Shown here: positions 33,332 through 41,221 of the stretch, in pieces
Layout: each line of letters starts with the position of its first letter
Numbering within the stretch: position 1 is the stretch's first letter
Origin: Rhynchopus sp. YZ270_cl-10
Taxonomy: Eukaryota; Euglenozoa; Diplonemea; Diplonemida; Diplonemidae
DNA: 64,000 nt
Reading direction: 5' to 3'
Assembly (NCBI GenBank): GCA_964035575.1
Contig: OZ037861.1
Coordinates: 1-64,000, forward strand
Translations under genes and position numbers: made by a program
Notes under the pieces: model-generated
What the model saw: only the letters and a program-made list of their open reading frames with translations
What the model was told of the DNA's origin: nothing
The model's database searches: none

Positions 33332-33507
33332 AAAAATCCCTGTATTTTCAATACAGGGATTTTTGGTCGGGATCTTGGCTTTTATGGACAGAACGTAATT
33401 TATGGACAGATTTGTCGACATTTCTGTCCATAAATCCCAAAATGGCCAAAATTATTCTTTCAAATGGCTTACTGTAGTGTTTTTTTTTTTTTTTTTTTTT
33501 TTTTTTC
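33332..33507 (+). repeat. Dispersed hairpin element, copy 4, ending in poly-T
   Basis: Perfect AAAATCCCTGTATT hairpin plus the TTTATGGACAGA/TCTGTCCATAAA hairpin, preceded by TGCCTTATGCAGCC as in copy 3. It stops at TTACTGTAGTG and runs directly into ~28 T. The 3' half (CTTCATCGGAGC...) is absent. Confidence 0.85.
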
Positions 33508-34442
33508 GCTTTTTTTTTTTATCTACATCCAGTGACAGAGGGGGTACTTACTAGTCAAGCGAGTATGTAAACAGCTAGATGTCCAGACAAGGGCACTTTA
33601 CTATTGTACTGGCAAGACAGTGCCTGAAAACACAGTTAGTGGCACTAAAATAGAAAGCATGTGGGACAACTACAACCAACACTTCCCTGCAAATAAGCAA
33701 AAGGGTCGTATGTGAGTGCAATTTTTCCCAAAAGGAAAAGGGGAGGGGATGGGACGGGAGGGTTGCTCTGTCTACCGGTGTAGTTTTATTTTGCTTTGTC
33801 TTGGGGAGGGGAGGAGAGGAGAAGGAGGGGATTGAGTGAGCCGTTTCCTCTGTAACACACAAACAAATAAAAAGGAAGTTCCATAATCTTTTTAGTAGTT
33901 TTCTTTTTGGTGAAAATTTTTGAGAACTTCTGTAAGTGTGACCTGACCCGACTGACTGACACCCAAAGGGGAAAACAACAATAACGCACAACAAAATCAA
34001 CAACAACAATGGTGGGTCTCGTGCTTACCTGTGGTGGTTTTGAAAAATGAAAAATGAAATTGACCTTCACAAGGTAAAAATGAAAAACTAAAGGAGTGAA
34101 AAAAGGAACTCAAAGGACAAGAGTTCTGTACAAACTCTACTCTACTGCACAATCTATAAAAGTGGCCCAATGGCTCCTGATGCCACTGGCCTGGCTCTTA
34201 GACAGGTCTTACTCCGAGACTGCCCTCTACCCTCGTCCAAGGGCTAAGGGCCGTCGCTGGGGTAGACCCGTCCTAGCCAGCAGCCAACCAAAAATATTAA
34301 CAAAAGGAAGGGGAAAGGAAAGGGGGGGGGCATGAAAAGAACAAAAAACACAAAATAAAAAGGGTTTTTAAAAATAAACATGGGGCAAACTGTCATTCTC
34401 TACACGCATCTACACACACACTCTCTCCCTCTAACTCTCACT
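33508..34442. other. Spacer without recognised gene
   Basis: Mixed-composition sequence. A minus-strand ORF (33575-34009, 144 codons) has a hydrophobic start but low-complexity, repeat-like composition and no recognisable domain; I do not call it. A small GC-rich patch lies at 34180-34290. Confidence 0.4.
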
Positions 34443-35156
34443 CTAATGCCTCTTATTCCTCTTATTCCCCTTTTGCCCCTGCTTTCCTCCGCTCTGTCTC
34501 CCCTTCTGTCCACCACCGCGACCATTGCGCCCTCTCTGCACCACCTGGGGCGAGAGCACATGCTGCGTCGCTTGTGCCACTGCGTCGGTGAACACGTTCG
34601 ACGTGTTGGACCTACCCTGAGCTGCATGGCGCTGGGGTCCTTTGGGAGCTGGGGAAGGAGCAGGTTGGGCGGAGGAGGTTGCATTGCCACGGCCTGCCGA
34701 TGAGGAGGAGGAAGAAGTGGAGACTGCAGGTTGGGCGATGGAGGTTGTAGTGCCACGGCCTGCAGAGGTGGAGGAAGAAGAAGAAGAAGAGGAGGCTTGA
34801 GGTTGTCGGCCTATTCCCTCTCGAGCCGCTCGTGCCTCATTCTCCCTCCTTGTACTCTCCGCTGCAAAGGCCTGCCCCCTACTGCTCCGGTTGTCCGTCA
34901 GGGCATGCAACGTCGACTTTGCCTTGCACTTTTCCTTAACCGACCACTCATGCAAACCCACCACCTTCATCACCTCATACCACTGAGTGAAAGTAGCGGT
35001 AGAGAGGGGGAGTGACAACAAGGGTCTGCCAGGGGTTACTGTAGTGGCTTCATCGGAGCAATTGCCTCGACGTATGGTGGTAGTAGACTCCATGAATCGT
35101 AGTATACAAAAGGTTACTTGGCCAGCTGAAGTCTTTAGCGTCCTGCACTCTGCCAC
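34443..35156 (-). CDS. Hypothetical Ser/Gly/Arg-rich ORF with a repeat-derived N-terminus (237 aa)
   Basis: Not recognised. The first ~42 codons are antisense to hairpin-element copy 5 (35038-35185), so the true start may be internal. Residues ~45-115 (LSLPLSTATFTQWYEVMKVV, WSVKEKCKAKSTLHALTDNR, ESTRRENEARAAREG) look protein-like and could form a small alpha-helical domain. The remainder is low complexity: two poly-Ser blocks each followed by AGRG, then a Gln/Gly/Arg/Lys tail (RGRNGRGGGQKGRQSGGKQG) typical of disordered RNA-binding regions. Either a fast-evolving host gene or the 3' part of a decayed mobile-element protein. Confidence 0.45.
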   Translation of the reverse strand: MAECRTLKTSAGQVTFCILRFMESTTTIRRGNCSDEATTVTPGRPLLSLPLSTATFTQWYEVMKVVGLHEWSVKEKCKAKSTLHALTDNRSSRGQAFAAESTRRENEARAAREGIGRQPQASSSSSSSSTSAGRGTTTSIAQPAVSTSSSSSSAGRGNATSSAQPAPSPAPKGPQRHAAQGRSNTSNVFTDAVAQATQHVLSPQVVQRGRNGRGGGQKGRQSGGKQGQKGNKRNKRH

Positions 35157-35185
35157 ATATACGATAATACTGCTAAACGTTCATA
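35038..35185 (+). repeat. Dispersed hairpin element, copy 5 (3' half only)
   Basis: Begins ACTGTAGTGGCTTCATCGGA and continues through CTTGGCCAGCTGAAGTCTTT to CTGCTAAAC, diverged from copies 2 and 3. Lacks the two hairpins. The plus strand reads ASSEQLPRRMVVV. Confidence 0.7.
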
Positions 35186-35354
35186 AATTCTCACACACGC
35201 AATAAATGTAAACTCCACTTTTGCAACGTGAACTCAAATGCTAATAACTCACCTCACCAACAAGATTCCCTAAGAATAACACAGTAGAACATTTTCGATA
35301 CACCAGCCCATAACACATCACACCAGCCAGCCTCATATGGTTGCTCACTTCTCG

Positions 35355-35450
35355 TGCGGGTTTGCGGGTTTGCGGGTTTGCGGGTTTGCGGGTTTGCGGG
35401 TTTGCGGGTTTGCGGGTTTGCGGGTTTGCGGGTTTGCGGGTTTGCGGGTT
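35355..35450. repeat. (GCGGGTTT)n array, ~12 units
   Basis: Octamer array preceding composite copy C; homogeneous. Confidence 0.96.
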
Positions 35451-37863
35451 TCTAGTTATTACGGGTTTGAGGGGTACAAAATGGCGACGCTGCAGGATTG
35501 CTGGATCGCGTGGTCCCAGTATTTCTGATAATACACTCCGGTAGATTGGGGCCCAAAAACGACGTAATGTACTGGGTTTGGATGTTAGCATTTTCTGAAG
35601 ATACCTAAAATGGGTGCGGCATTTCACGGCTATTTTTGTGAAGGAATTGACGATATTTTGTGGTTCTAAGGTGTGTGTATTGTATGTGACGAAAATTTCA
35701 AAATGTGACATAAGTATGAAATATGGCCAGTATGCCCATAAAATGAGGCCATTGCAACCCTGGAGGACCACATTGGACATATTGGGCCAAATTTAGGTGT
35801 GTAAGTGTATCGGCTTTAAAATATTTTTTTTCGTGATTTTTGGGGTCATTTTTTGGCTGGGAAAATTGGGCCACATTTAACCACAACTACTCAAAACATC
35901 AAATCTGTGGCTTTAATGGACTGATTGGGCGTTTTTATGACCTGGACATGGGGGTCAGATACCATTTTAGACATGTTAAAAATTGGTCAGAAGACCCTGA
36001 GAGAAGAACCAAGGTCAAATTGACCTTGAGTACTGGGTCAAATTTGTGTGGGAAAAATGCCCAGTACATAATTGTTGATGCGCAAAAGTGCAAAATTCCT
36101 TCAGCAATGGCTTCATATGACATTTCCATAACCTGGACATGGGGGTCAGACTCCACTTTTGACCACCTAAAATTTGGTCATACACACGTATGAGACCCCA
36201 AAAACCAGGATTTTGACCAAAAAATTTTTCCCAGCAATTTTTGCCTACAAAAAATCGAAAAAAAAATTTTTTGATTTTGGCTCTCCGGAGTCTGTGCGTG
36301 CTGTGGTGGGGTCAATTTGCGCTGAGAAATGGGTATTTTTGACCTAAAATGCATGTATCAGTTTTTACATGATTTTTGGTGTTTTTGGGTTTTAGGTGGG
36401 TTTTTTGGTCAGTACCTAATTTCTGATGCTCAAAAGTACAAAATTCCTTCGGCAATGGCTTCATAGGACATTTCCATAACCTGGACATGGGGGTCAGACT
36501 CCACTTTTGACCACCTGAAATTTGGTCATACACATGTATGAGACCCAAAAACCAGGATTTTTGACCAAAAAAAATTTTCCCACCAATTTTTGCCTACAAA
36601 AAATCGAAAAAAAAAAATTTTGATTTTGGCTCTCCGGAGTCTGTGCGTGCAGTGATGGGGTCAATTTGCGCTGAGAAATGGGTATTTTTGACCTAAAATG
36701 CATGTATCAGTTTTTACATGATTTTTGGTGTTTTTGGGGTATTGTGTGGGTTTTTTGGTCAGTACATAATGTGCAATGCTCAAAAGTACCAAATTCCTTC
36801 GCAATGGCTTCATAGGACATTTCCATAACCTGGACATGGGGGTCAGACTCCACTTTTGACCACCTGAAAATTGGTCATACACATGTATGATACCCCAAAA
36901 ACCAGGATTTTTGACCAAAAAATTTTCCAAGCAATTTTTGCCTACAAAAAATCAAAAAAAAAAAATTTTGATTTTGGGTCTCTGGAGTCTGTGCGTGCTG
37001 TGGTGGGGTCAATTTGCACTGAGAAATGGGTATTTTTGACTTAAAATGCATGTATCAGTTTTTACATGATTTTAGAAAACAGAAAACCACCATATTTTTG
37101 ACATTGATGACAGGCTTCCCAGCACAAGTCAGTATTTAGAACAGTGTCGTTGTTCATTGGAAGCACAACGATTATCGCTTGCCACACAACTTTGTCAAAC
37201 ATGGGAAGTCTCAAAATAAACGTGCCTTCCTTACGTTAAGATGTGTGGAAAATAGCCAAGCACACAAGTACCATTATTTTGACACTGGTAGCAGTCTTCC
37301 CCGGAGATGATAGTAAATAACATTGTGCAAACTGTGCAAACTTTCTTATAGTCATGCAAACCTGAAAAATTAATAGCGGCGGAGCAACCACACCACAACC
37401 AGACAAGCTTGCTACATGTTGGCGAGCTTTCTTATCCCTGTGAGTAATTTTGCGGCGGATCCAAACAGGTTAACAACCACAGTCTCTTATGTGTCAATAT
37501 TAGCGGCGGAGCAAAATATCCTTCCTTAAACACACTGCTAAACTGCTAAATTTAGCAGTTTTTGTCCAAATATTTAGTGGGTAAATCCTGCTACATTTCA
37601 GTGACCTTTTCTGATAATCTTTTACTGTATCAGTCATGTCAGCAGCATGTATCAATAATTCGCGGCGTAGCAACGTGCCTCAAAACTACATCCTCCCTCA
37701 TTTTTTCGACTTTTCCGTGTCATTTCAGGTTTTCTATGAATGAATAGGCACATCATTTCTGCATTTGCTGAATGATACTAATCTTTTCAACATTAATTCG
37801 CGGCGGAGCCATATACCTCACAACCACACCATCCTGCCACATTTTAGCGAGCTTTCTTCTAGT
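35451..37863 (+). repeat. Composite dispersed repeat, copy C
   Basis: 2.41-kb unit with the same ends as copies A and B, differing from A essentially by one fewer 349-bp subrepeat (three units, 35939-37073). It lies 32 kb from copy A yet is almost identical in the shared parts, so duplication is recent. It lacks the 426-bp insertion of copy B. Confidence 0.92.
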
Positions 37864-38101
37864 GCGGGTTTACGGGTTTGCGGGTTTGCGGGTTTGCGGG
37901 TTTGCGGGTTTACGGGTTTGCGGGTTTGCGGGTTTGCGGGTTTACGGGTTTGCGGGTTTGCGGGTTTGCGGGTTTGCGGGTTTGCGGGTTTGCGGGTTTG
38001 CGGGTTTGCGGGTTTGCGGGTTTGCGGGTTTGCGGGTTTACGGGTTTGCGGGTTTACGGGTTTGCGGGTTTACGGGTTTGCGGGTTTGCGGGTTTGCGGG
38101 T
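37864..38101. repeat. (GCGGGTTT)n array, ~30 units
   Basis: Octamer array closing copy C, with about six GCGGGTTTAC variants spread through it. Ends at GGGTTGCCCTGGAGCTGCAC. Confidence 0.95.
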
Positions 38102-38610
38102 TGCCCTGGAGCTGCACAACATCCAGGAGTGGCATACCCTCTTTTTTAACAAAACAAAAACAAACACACAAAGGCAACATATCATACATACCATACATAC
38201 CATACATACACAGTGGTTACCGGTAAGGGTTATTAAAAACAGAGGTCGGAGCGAGCCTCTCAATGTCAGAGGCTTCAAAGCATTTCACGAGAAAACTCGC
38301 CCCTGTCCTTCTTCATCACTATCACTTGACCGAACACTCCCCACAAGGAAGCCTGTAAAAGGTGATGCTTTTTTAGGCAACAACACAGACACAGGGGGGG
38401 TACTGGGTGGGGTAATATAAAAAAGGGTGCTTGCGTTGTGTGCTGGATCGGGACCACCAGTAAACTGGCAGCCCCACATCCAGTTCTAATATTTGAAGTG
38501 TGAAATAGAACGCAGTCAGAATTAGTGTTACACGCTAATGTAAGAATAATCATCATGGGTAATATTCTGTACGAACGTACGGGATTTACATCATATGAAA
38601 GTGGTTCCGC
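38102..38610. other. Spacer at the 3' side of the small-RNA locus
   Basis: Includes a short CATACATAC run (38181-38210) and, on the minus strand, several small inverted repeats (for example GTACG/CGTAC near 38575) followed by a T-run at ~38419. These might belong to a further small RNA, but I cannot identify one. Confidence 0.4.
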
Positions 38611-38746
38611 CTTGGGCCATATCAGGCCCACAGCAGGACACATCATAAAAATTGTAAAGAATTTTCTGATAAGAAAGGTCTTTTCAAGTTTTAGCTGTTG
38701 CTGAACGAGTTGTTTGGTTTCGAAGTAGCACACTAACTTAGCACCC
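38611..38746 (-). ncRNA. Unassigned Sm-type small nuclear RNA candidate
   Basis: Inferred start GGGTGCTAAG lies exactly 23 nt after the promoter module shared with U6 and 7SL. About 90 nt in, it has a canonical Sm-type site (ACAATTTTTATG, 38657-38646), followed by a 3' stem-loop (38630-38613, arms TGGGCC and GGCCCA, loop TGATAT). This is the layout of spliceosomal Sm RNAs such as U4 or U5. I could not find the U5 loop GCCUUUUAC, a U4 stretch complementary to U6, the U1 5' end or the U2 branch-site motif, so its identity is open. If the T5 run acted as a terminator, the RNA would instead be ~100 nt. Confidence 0.6.
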
Positions 38747-38769
38747 AAACATAGGGAGAGTATGGGAAA

Positions 38770-38804
38770 ACAAGACAGGGTTGTCTTGTTGGAGGTGGGT
38801 CAGG
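38770..38804 (-). promoter_or_regulatory. Shared small-RNA promoter module, copy 1
   Basis: 35-bp block; minus strand CCTGACCCACCTCC, then a palindrome with arms CAAGACA and TGTCTTG. It differs from the 7SL module at 1 of 35 positions and from the U6 module at 5 of 35. Ends 23 nt before the inferred start of the unassigned RNA. Confidence 0.75.
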
Positions 38805-38873
38805 GTGACACACACACCTGTGCACTTTGTACATGCATCATATGTGTGAATGTTTTTTCTCATGGTGACGTAA

Positions 38874-38990
38874 AAAAGGCCAGTCTCTTTCGAGGCTGGC
38901 CATGTTTGACAAAGTTGTGTGAGAAGAATATAATCTTCATGCTTCCATACCAATGAAGTACAGAAACTGTAGCTTTAGAAATCGTTGGTT
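38874..38990 (-). ncRNA. SL RNA: Spliced-leader (SL) RNA gene 1
   Basis: Donates its capped 5' mini-exon to mRNAs by trans-splicing. The 40-nt mini-exon (38990-38951) starts AACCAACGAT and ends with the kinetoplastid-like ACAGTTTCTGTACTTCATTG, then donor GTATGG. The intron has a GAAGA/TCTTC hairpin, a U-rich possible Sm site (AACTTTG), a terminal hairpin with a GAAA loop and a T6 run. This copy has a C-A mismatch in the terminal stem and a variant upstream element (TTTACC for TTCCC), so it may be the weakest of the five. Confidence 0.9.
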
Positions 38991-39030
38991 GCCCTTTTTC
39001 TTAACATTGCTCTAAGCACCAACATGTGCT

Positions 39031-39044
39031 GGTAAACATGCCAC
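39031..39044 (-). promoter_or_regulatory. SL upstream element, gene 1 (variant)
   Basis: Minus strand GGCATGTTTACC, 41 nt upstream of the mini-exon. Same position as in the other four SL genes, but CCC is replaced by ACC. Confidence 0.55.
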
Positions 39045-39150
39045 TTGTGGTGAATAATGTGGGTAGGAATGGTCTGGGCAACGTGGTGGGGTGTATCAAC
39101 AACACATGTGTATGGTGATGTGGAAACAATGTTCACATGGAAAAATGTAA

Positions 39151-39467
39151 AAAAGAAACGCTTCTCCAGTTCAAGCCATTGAGTTGGAAACACCCTCACT
39201 CTGCTCTGTGCTGCGATCCTTGAACTGTCCACTGCAGGAGTTATGAGCTGCTCTGTGAGACCAGCCTGGCCCGGTTCACCCCATTTCACTCTGATTGTTG
39301 CCCTGGTTTACACCAAGGCCGCAAACAGGACAGTAGACTAACACGGACAACACATCAACACAGAAGTTGAAGGTGCCTTTGGTCCACCTCAAAGAGTGCC
39401 CAGTTCTGGAGAAGCTTGCCCCCCCAGAAGCTAGGGGTTTCAGGATGCAGCCAACACATCCCGGCTC
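39151..39467 (-). ncRNA. SRP RNA: 7SL / signal recognition particle RNA
   Basis: About 317 nt, close to the ~300 nt usual for eukaryotes. Minus strand begins GAGCCGGGATGTG (Alu-domain-like 5' end). The S-domain signature GGGGTGAACCGGGCCAGG, then AGAGCAG and AACTCC, and later GGATCGC, matches human 7SL helix 8 surroundings (GGGGTGAACCGGCCCAGG, GGAGCAGG, AACTCC, GGATCGC). The long helix closes by GCTTCTCCAG near the 5' domain pairing with CTGGAGAAGC near the 3' end. It terminates GTTTCTTTTTT. The helix-8 loop (TGGTCTCACAG) differs from the usual GGAA tetraloop. It acts in co-translational targeting of secretory proteins. Confidence 0.85.
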
Positions 39468-39490
39468 AATAGATACCATATTGTAGGAAT

Positions 39491-39525
39491 ACAAGACAGG
39501 GTTGTCTAGTTGGAGGTGGGTCAGG
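39491..39525 (-). promoter_or_regulatory. Shared small-RNA promoter module, copy 2 (7SL)
   Basis: 34 of 35 bases identical to the copy at 38770-38804. Ends exactly 23 nt before the inferred 7SL start at 39467. Confidence 0.78.
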
Positions 39526-39616
39526 TCAAAAACGTGGTTTTGAAGATCCTCACTTCTTGTGTGTGTTTTTTTTTTGCTTTGCACAAAGACACACAAAGAC
39601 AATCATGCTAACGTAA

Positions 39617-39732
39617 AAAAGGCCAGTCTCTTTCGAAACCGGCCATGTTTTGACAAAGTTGTGTGAGAAGAGTAATCTTCATGCTTCCATACCAATGAAG
39701 TACAGAAACTGTAGCTTTAGAAATCGTTGGTT
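39617..39732 (-). ncRNA. SL RNA: Spliced-leader (SL) RNA gene 2
   Basis: Mini-exon 39732-39693, identical to the other copies, followed by GTATGG. The terminal hairpin (GGCCGG...CTGGCC) keeps pairing through a G-U wobble, and T6 follows. Structure-preserving change argues for a working RNA. Confidence 0.92.
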
Positions 39733-39772
39733 GCTCTTTTTCTCTACACAGCTTTCGACATGTATATGCTCA

Positions 39773-39786
39773 GGGAAGCATGCCAG
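39773..39786 (-). promoter_or_regulatory. SL upstream element, gene 2
   Basis: Minus strand GGCATGCTTCCC with its last C 41 nt upstream of the mini-exon start. Confidence 0.7.
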
Positions 39787-39951
39787 TAGCATAAAGCATA
39801 TGGTCGTTTTTTGAAACCAATATTTCAATGGGTTACTGCAGCCTGCCACTTGCCACCTGTGGGTGATGGGTATGTCTGCACATATGTGTTGGTCTGGGAA
39901 GCATGAAGAAGACACCAGTGTAAAAAATACGTGTGATCCGGGGGACAAAAA

Positions 39952-40056
39952 AAAAGTTGATACTTTCTCGATTAATGCGTGTCATCCTTGCGCAGGGACC
40001 ATGCTAATCTTCTCTGTATCGATCCAATTTTAACGGATGTCCCATTTCTGGGGTCC
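39952..40056 (-). ncRNA. U6: U6 spliceosomal snRNA
   Basis: Catalytic snRNA of the spliceosome, needed for both cis- and trans-splicing. Minus strand contains the invariant ACAGAGAAGATTAGCATGG (5' splice-site box and U4/U6 stem I) and CCCTGCGCAAGGATGACACGC's core CCTGCGCAAGGATGACAC (stem II and the catalytic AGC/ISL region). The 5' hairpin has arms CCC and GGG around AGAAAT, then ACATCC as in trypanosome U6. The RNA ends AACTTTTTTTTT, a Pol III terminator. The ~105-nt length is typical. It lies between SL genes 2 and 3, same strand. Confidence 0.96.
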
Positions 40057-40079
40057 AGTATATATGCACAAGGTGGTTG

Positions 40080-40114
40080 ACAAGACAGGGGCCCCTTGTT
40101 GGAGTTGGGTCAGG
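40080..40114 (-). promoter_or_regulatory. Shared small-RNA promoter module, copy 3 (U6)
   Basis: 30 of 35 positions match the copy at 38770-38804, with four of the five changes clustered in the palindrome centre (GGGGCCCC). Ends exactly 23 nt before the U6 start set independently by U6 homology. The spacer contains TATATA. Confidence 0.78.
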
Positions 40115-40196
40115 GTCTGAATGTGGTTCTAAACTTCTGCTGTTGTTGTGTGGGTTTTTTTTGCTTCTTGTGCACAAGACGATCGTGTTAACGTAA

Positions 40197-40312
40197 AAAA
40201 GGCCAGTCTCTTTCGAAACTGGCCATGTTTTGACAAAGTTGTGTGAGAAGAATAATCTTCATGCTTCCATACCAATGAAGTACAGAAACTGTAGCTTTAG
40301 AAATCGTTGGTT
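40197..40312 (-). ncRNA. SL RNA: Spliced-leader (SL) RNA gene 3
   Basis: Mini-exon 40312-40273 then GTATGG. The intron hairpin arms GAAGA/TCTTC with loop TTAT are perfect. The terminal hairpin has a GAAA loop with one T-G pair, and T6 follows. Confidence 0.93.
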
Positions 40313-40352
40313 GCCCTTTTTCTCTACAATGTTCTAAGTGCCAACATGTTCT

Positions 40353-40366
40353 GGGAATCATGCCAT
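40353..40366 (-). promoter_or_regulatory. SL upstream element, gene 3
   Basis: Minus strand GGCATGATTCCCAG, 41 nt upstream of the mini-exon. Confidence 0.68.
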
Positions 40367-40615
40367 ATGTATCATTATTATGGTGGGTTTTTTTTCTAAC
40401 ATAGCCGTAGAGTGGCTTATAAACATACCTAAGGATGCCCAATGTGCTCGAAAGTCCAAAAATCTTGGGAATACGGGATATTTGGGCTCATTTGAGTCAA
40501 TTGCGTGGTCGTACAATTTAATCTGAGCATTACACATATCCTAATCACCAAAATATTCGAAGAACATGGGAATCATGTGTGTTTTTTGGGTTTGCACAAG
40601 GTGATGTTAACGTAA

Positions 40616-40733
40616 AAAAGGCCAGTCTCTTTCGAAACTGGCCATGTTTTGACAAAGTTGTGTGTGAAGAATATAATCTTCATGCTTCCATACCAATGAA
40701 GTACAGAAACTGTAGCTTTAGAAATCGTTGGTT
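40616..40733 (-). ncRNA. SL RNA: Spliced-leader (SL) RNA gene 4
   Basis: Mini-exon 40733-40694 then GTATGG, intron with a slightly longer middle loop, terminal GAAA hairpin and T6. About 420 bp from gene 3. Confidence 0.93.
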
Positions 40734-40773
40734 GCCCTTTTTTTCTACAATGTTCTAGGTACCCACTTGTTCT

Positions 40774-40787
40774 GGGAAGCCTTCTGC
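40774..40787 (-). promoter_or_regulatory. SL upstream element, gene 4
   Basis: Minus strand AAGGCTTCCCAG, 41 nt upstream of the mini-exon; the CATG part is altered. Confidence 0.65.
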
Positions 40788-41051
40788 CAATGTCTATAAT
40801 ACGGTTGCTTTTTCGTACCTGACATCTTGGTCACTGTGAAGGTTCTACATAAAAATATCCTTAAGTGTGATCCTACAGAAGGATATTCGACAGAGTCAAC
40901 AGTGGCTTCTGAAGGGGAACAAGTGTCACAAATATGGTTTTGCAGGCGATATAAAAATGGGGTGCAGTAAGCACTTGTGTGTTATGTCATGTGTGAATCG
41001 TGTGTGTTTTTGGGTTTGCTTCTTGTGCACAAGACGATCATGCTAACGTAA

Positions 41052-41167
41052 AAAAGGCCAGTCTCTTTCGAGACTGGCCATGTTTGACAAAGTTGTGTGA
41101 GAAGATATAATCTTCATGCTTCCATACCAATGAAGTACAGAAACTGTAGCTTTAGAAATCGTTGGTT
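41052..41167 (-). ncRNA. SL RNA: Spliced-leader (SL) RNA gene 5
   Basis: Mini-exon 41167-41128 then GTATGG. The terminal stem is a perfect 10-bp helix (arm GGCCAGTCTC) with a GAAA loop, then T6. It shares extra upstream sequence with gene 4 beyond the -41 element, so these two are the most recent duplicates. Confidence 0.94.
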
Positions 41168-41207
41168 GCCTTTTTTCTCTACAACGTTCTGAGTACAGAC
41201 GTGTCCT

Positions 41208-41221
41208 GGGAAGCATGCCAG
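41208..41221 (-). promoter_or_regulatory. SL upstream element, gene 5
   Basis: Minus strand TGGCATGCTTCCCAGG, 41 nt upstream of the mini-exon; consensus copy. Confidence 0.7.

Noticed and set aside
33575-34009. Minus-strand ORF of 144 codons with hydrophobic start
   Set aside because: No domain, composition like surrounding spacer, no clear acceptor near the ATG.
38611-38746. Assigning the Sm-type RNA to U4 or U5
   Set aside because: No stretch complementary to U6 stem II and no GCCUUUUAC loop. GCUAA words near the start are too short to decide.
38874-41167. The five repeated blocks as a dispersed transposable repeat
   Set aside because: Conservation is confined to the transcribed RNA and the -41 element, with structure-preserving changes in the terminal hairpin, as expected for RNA genes.
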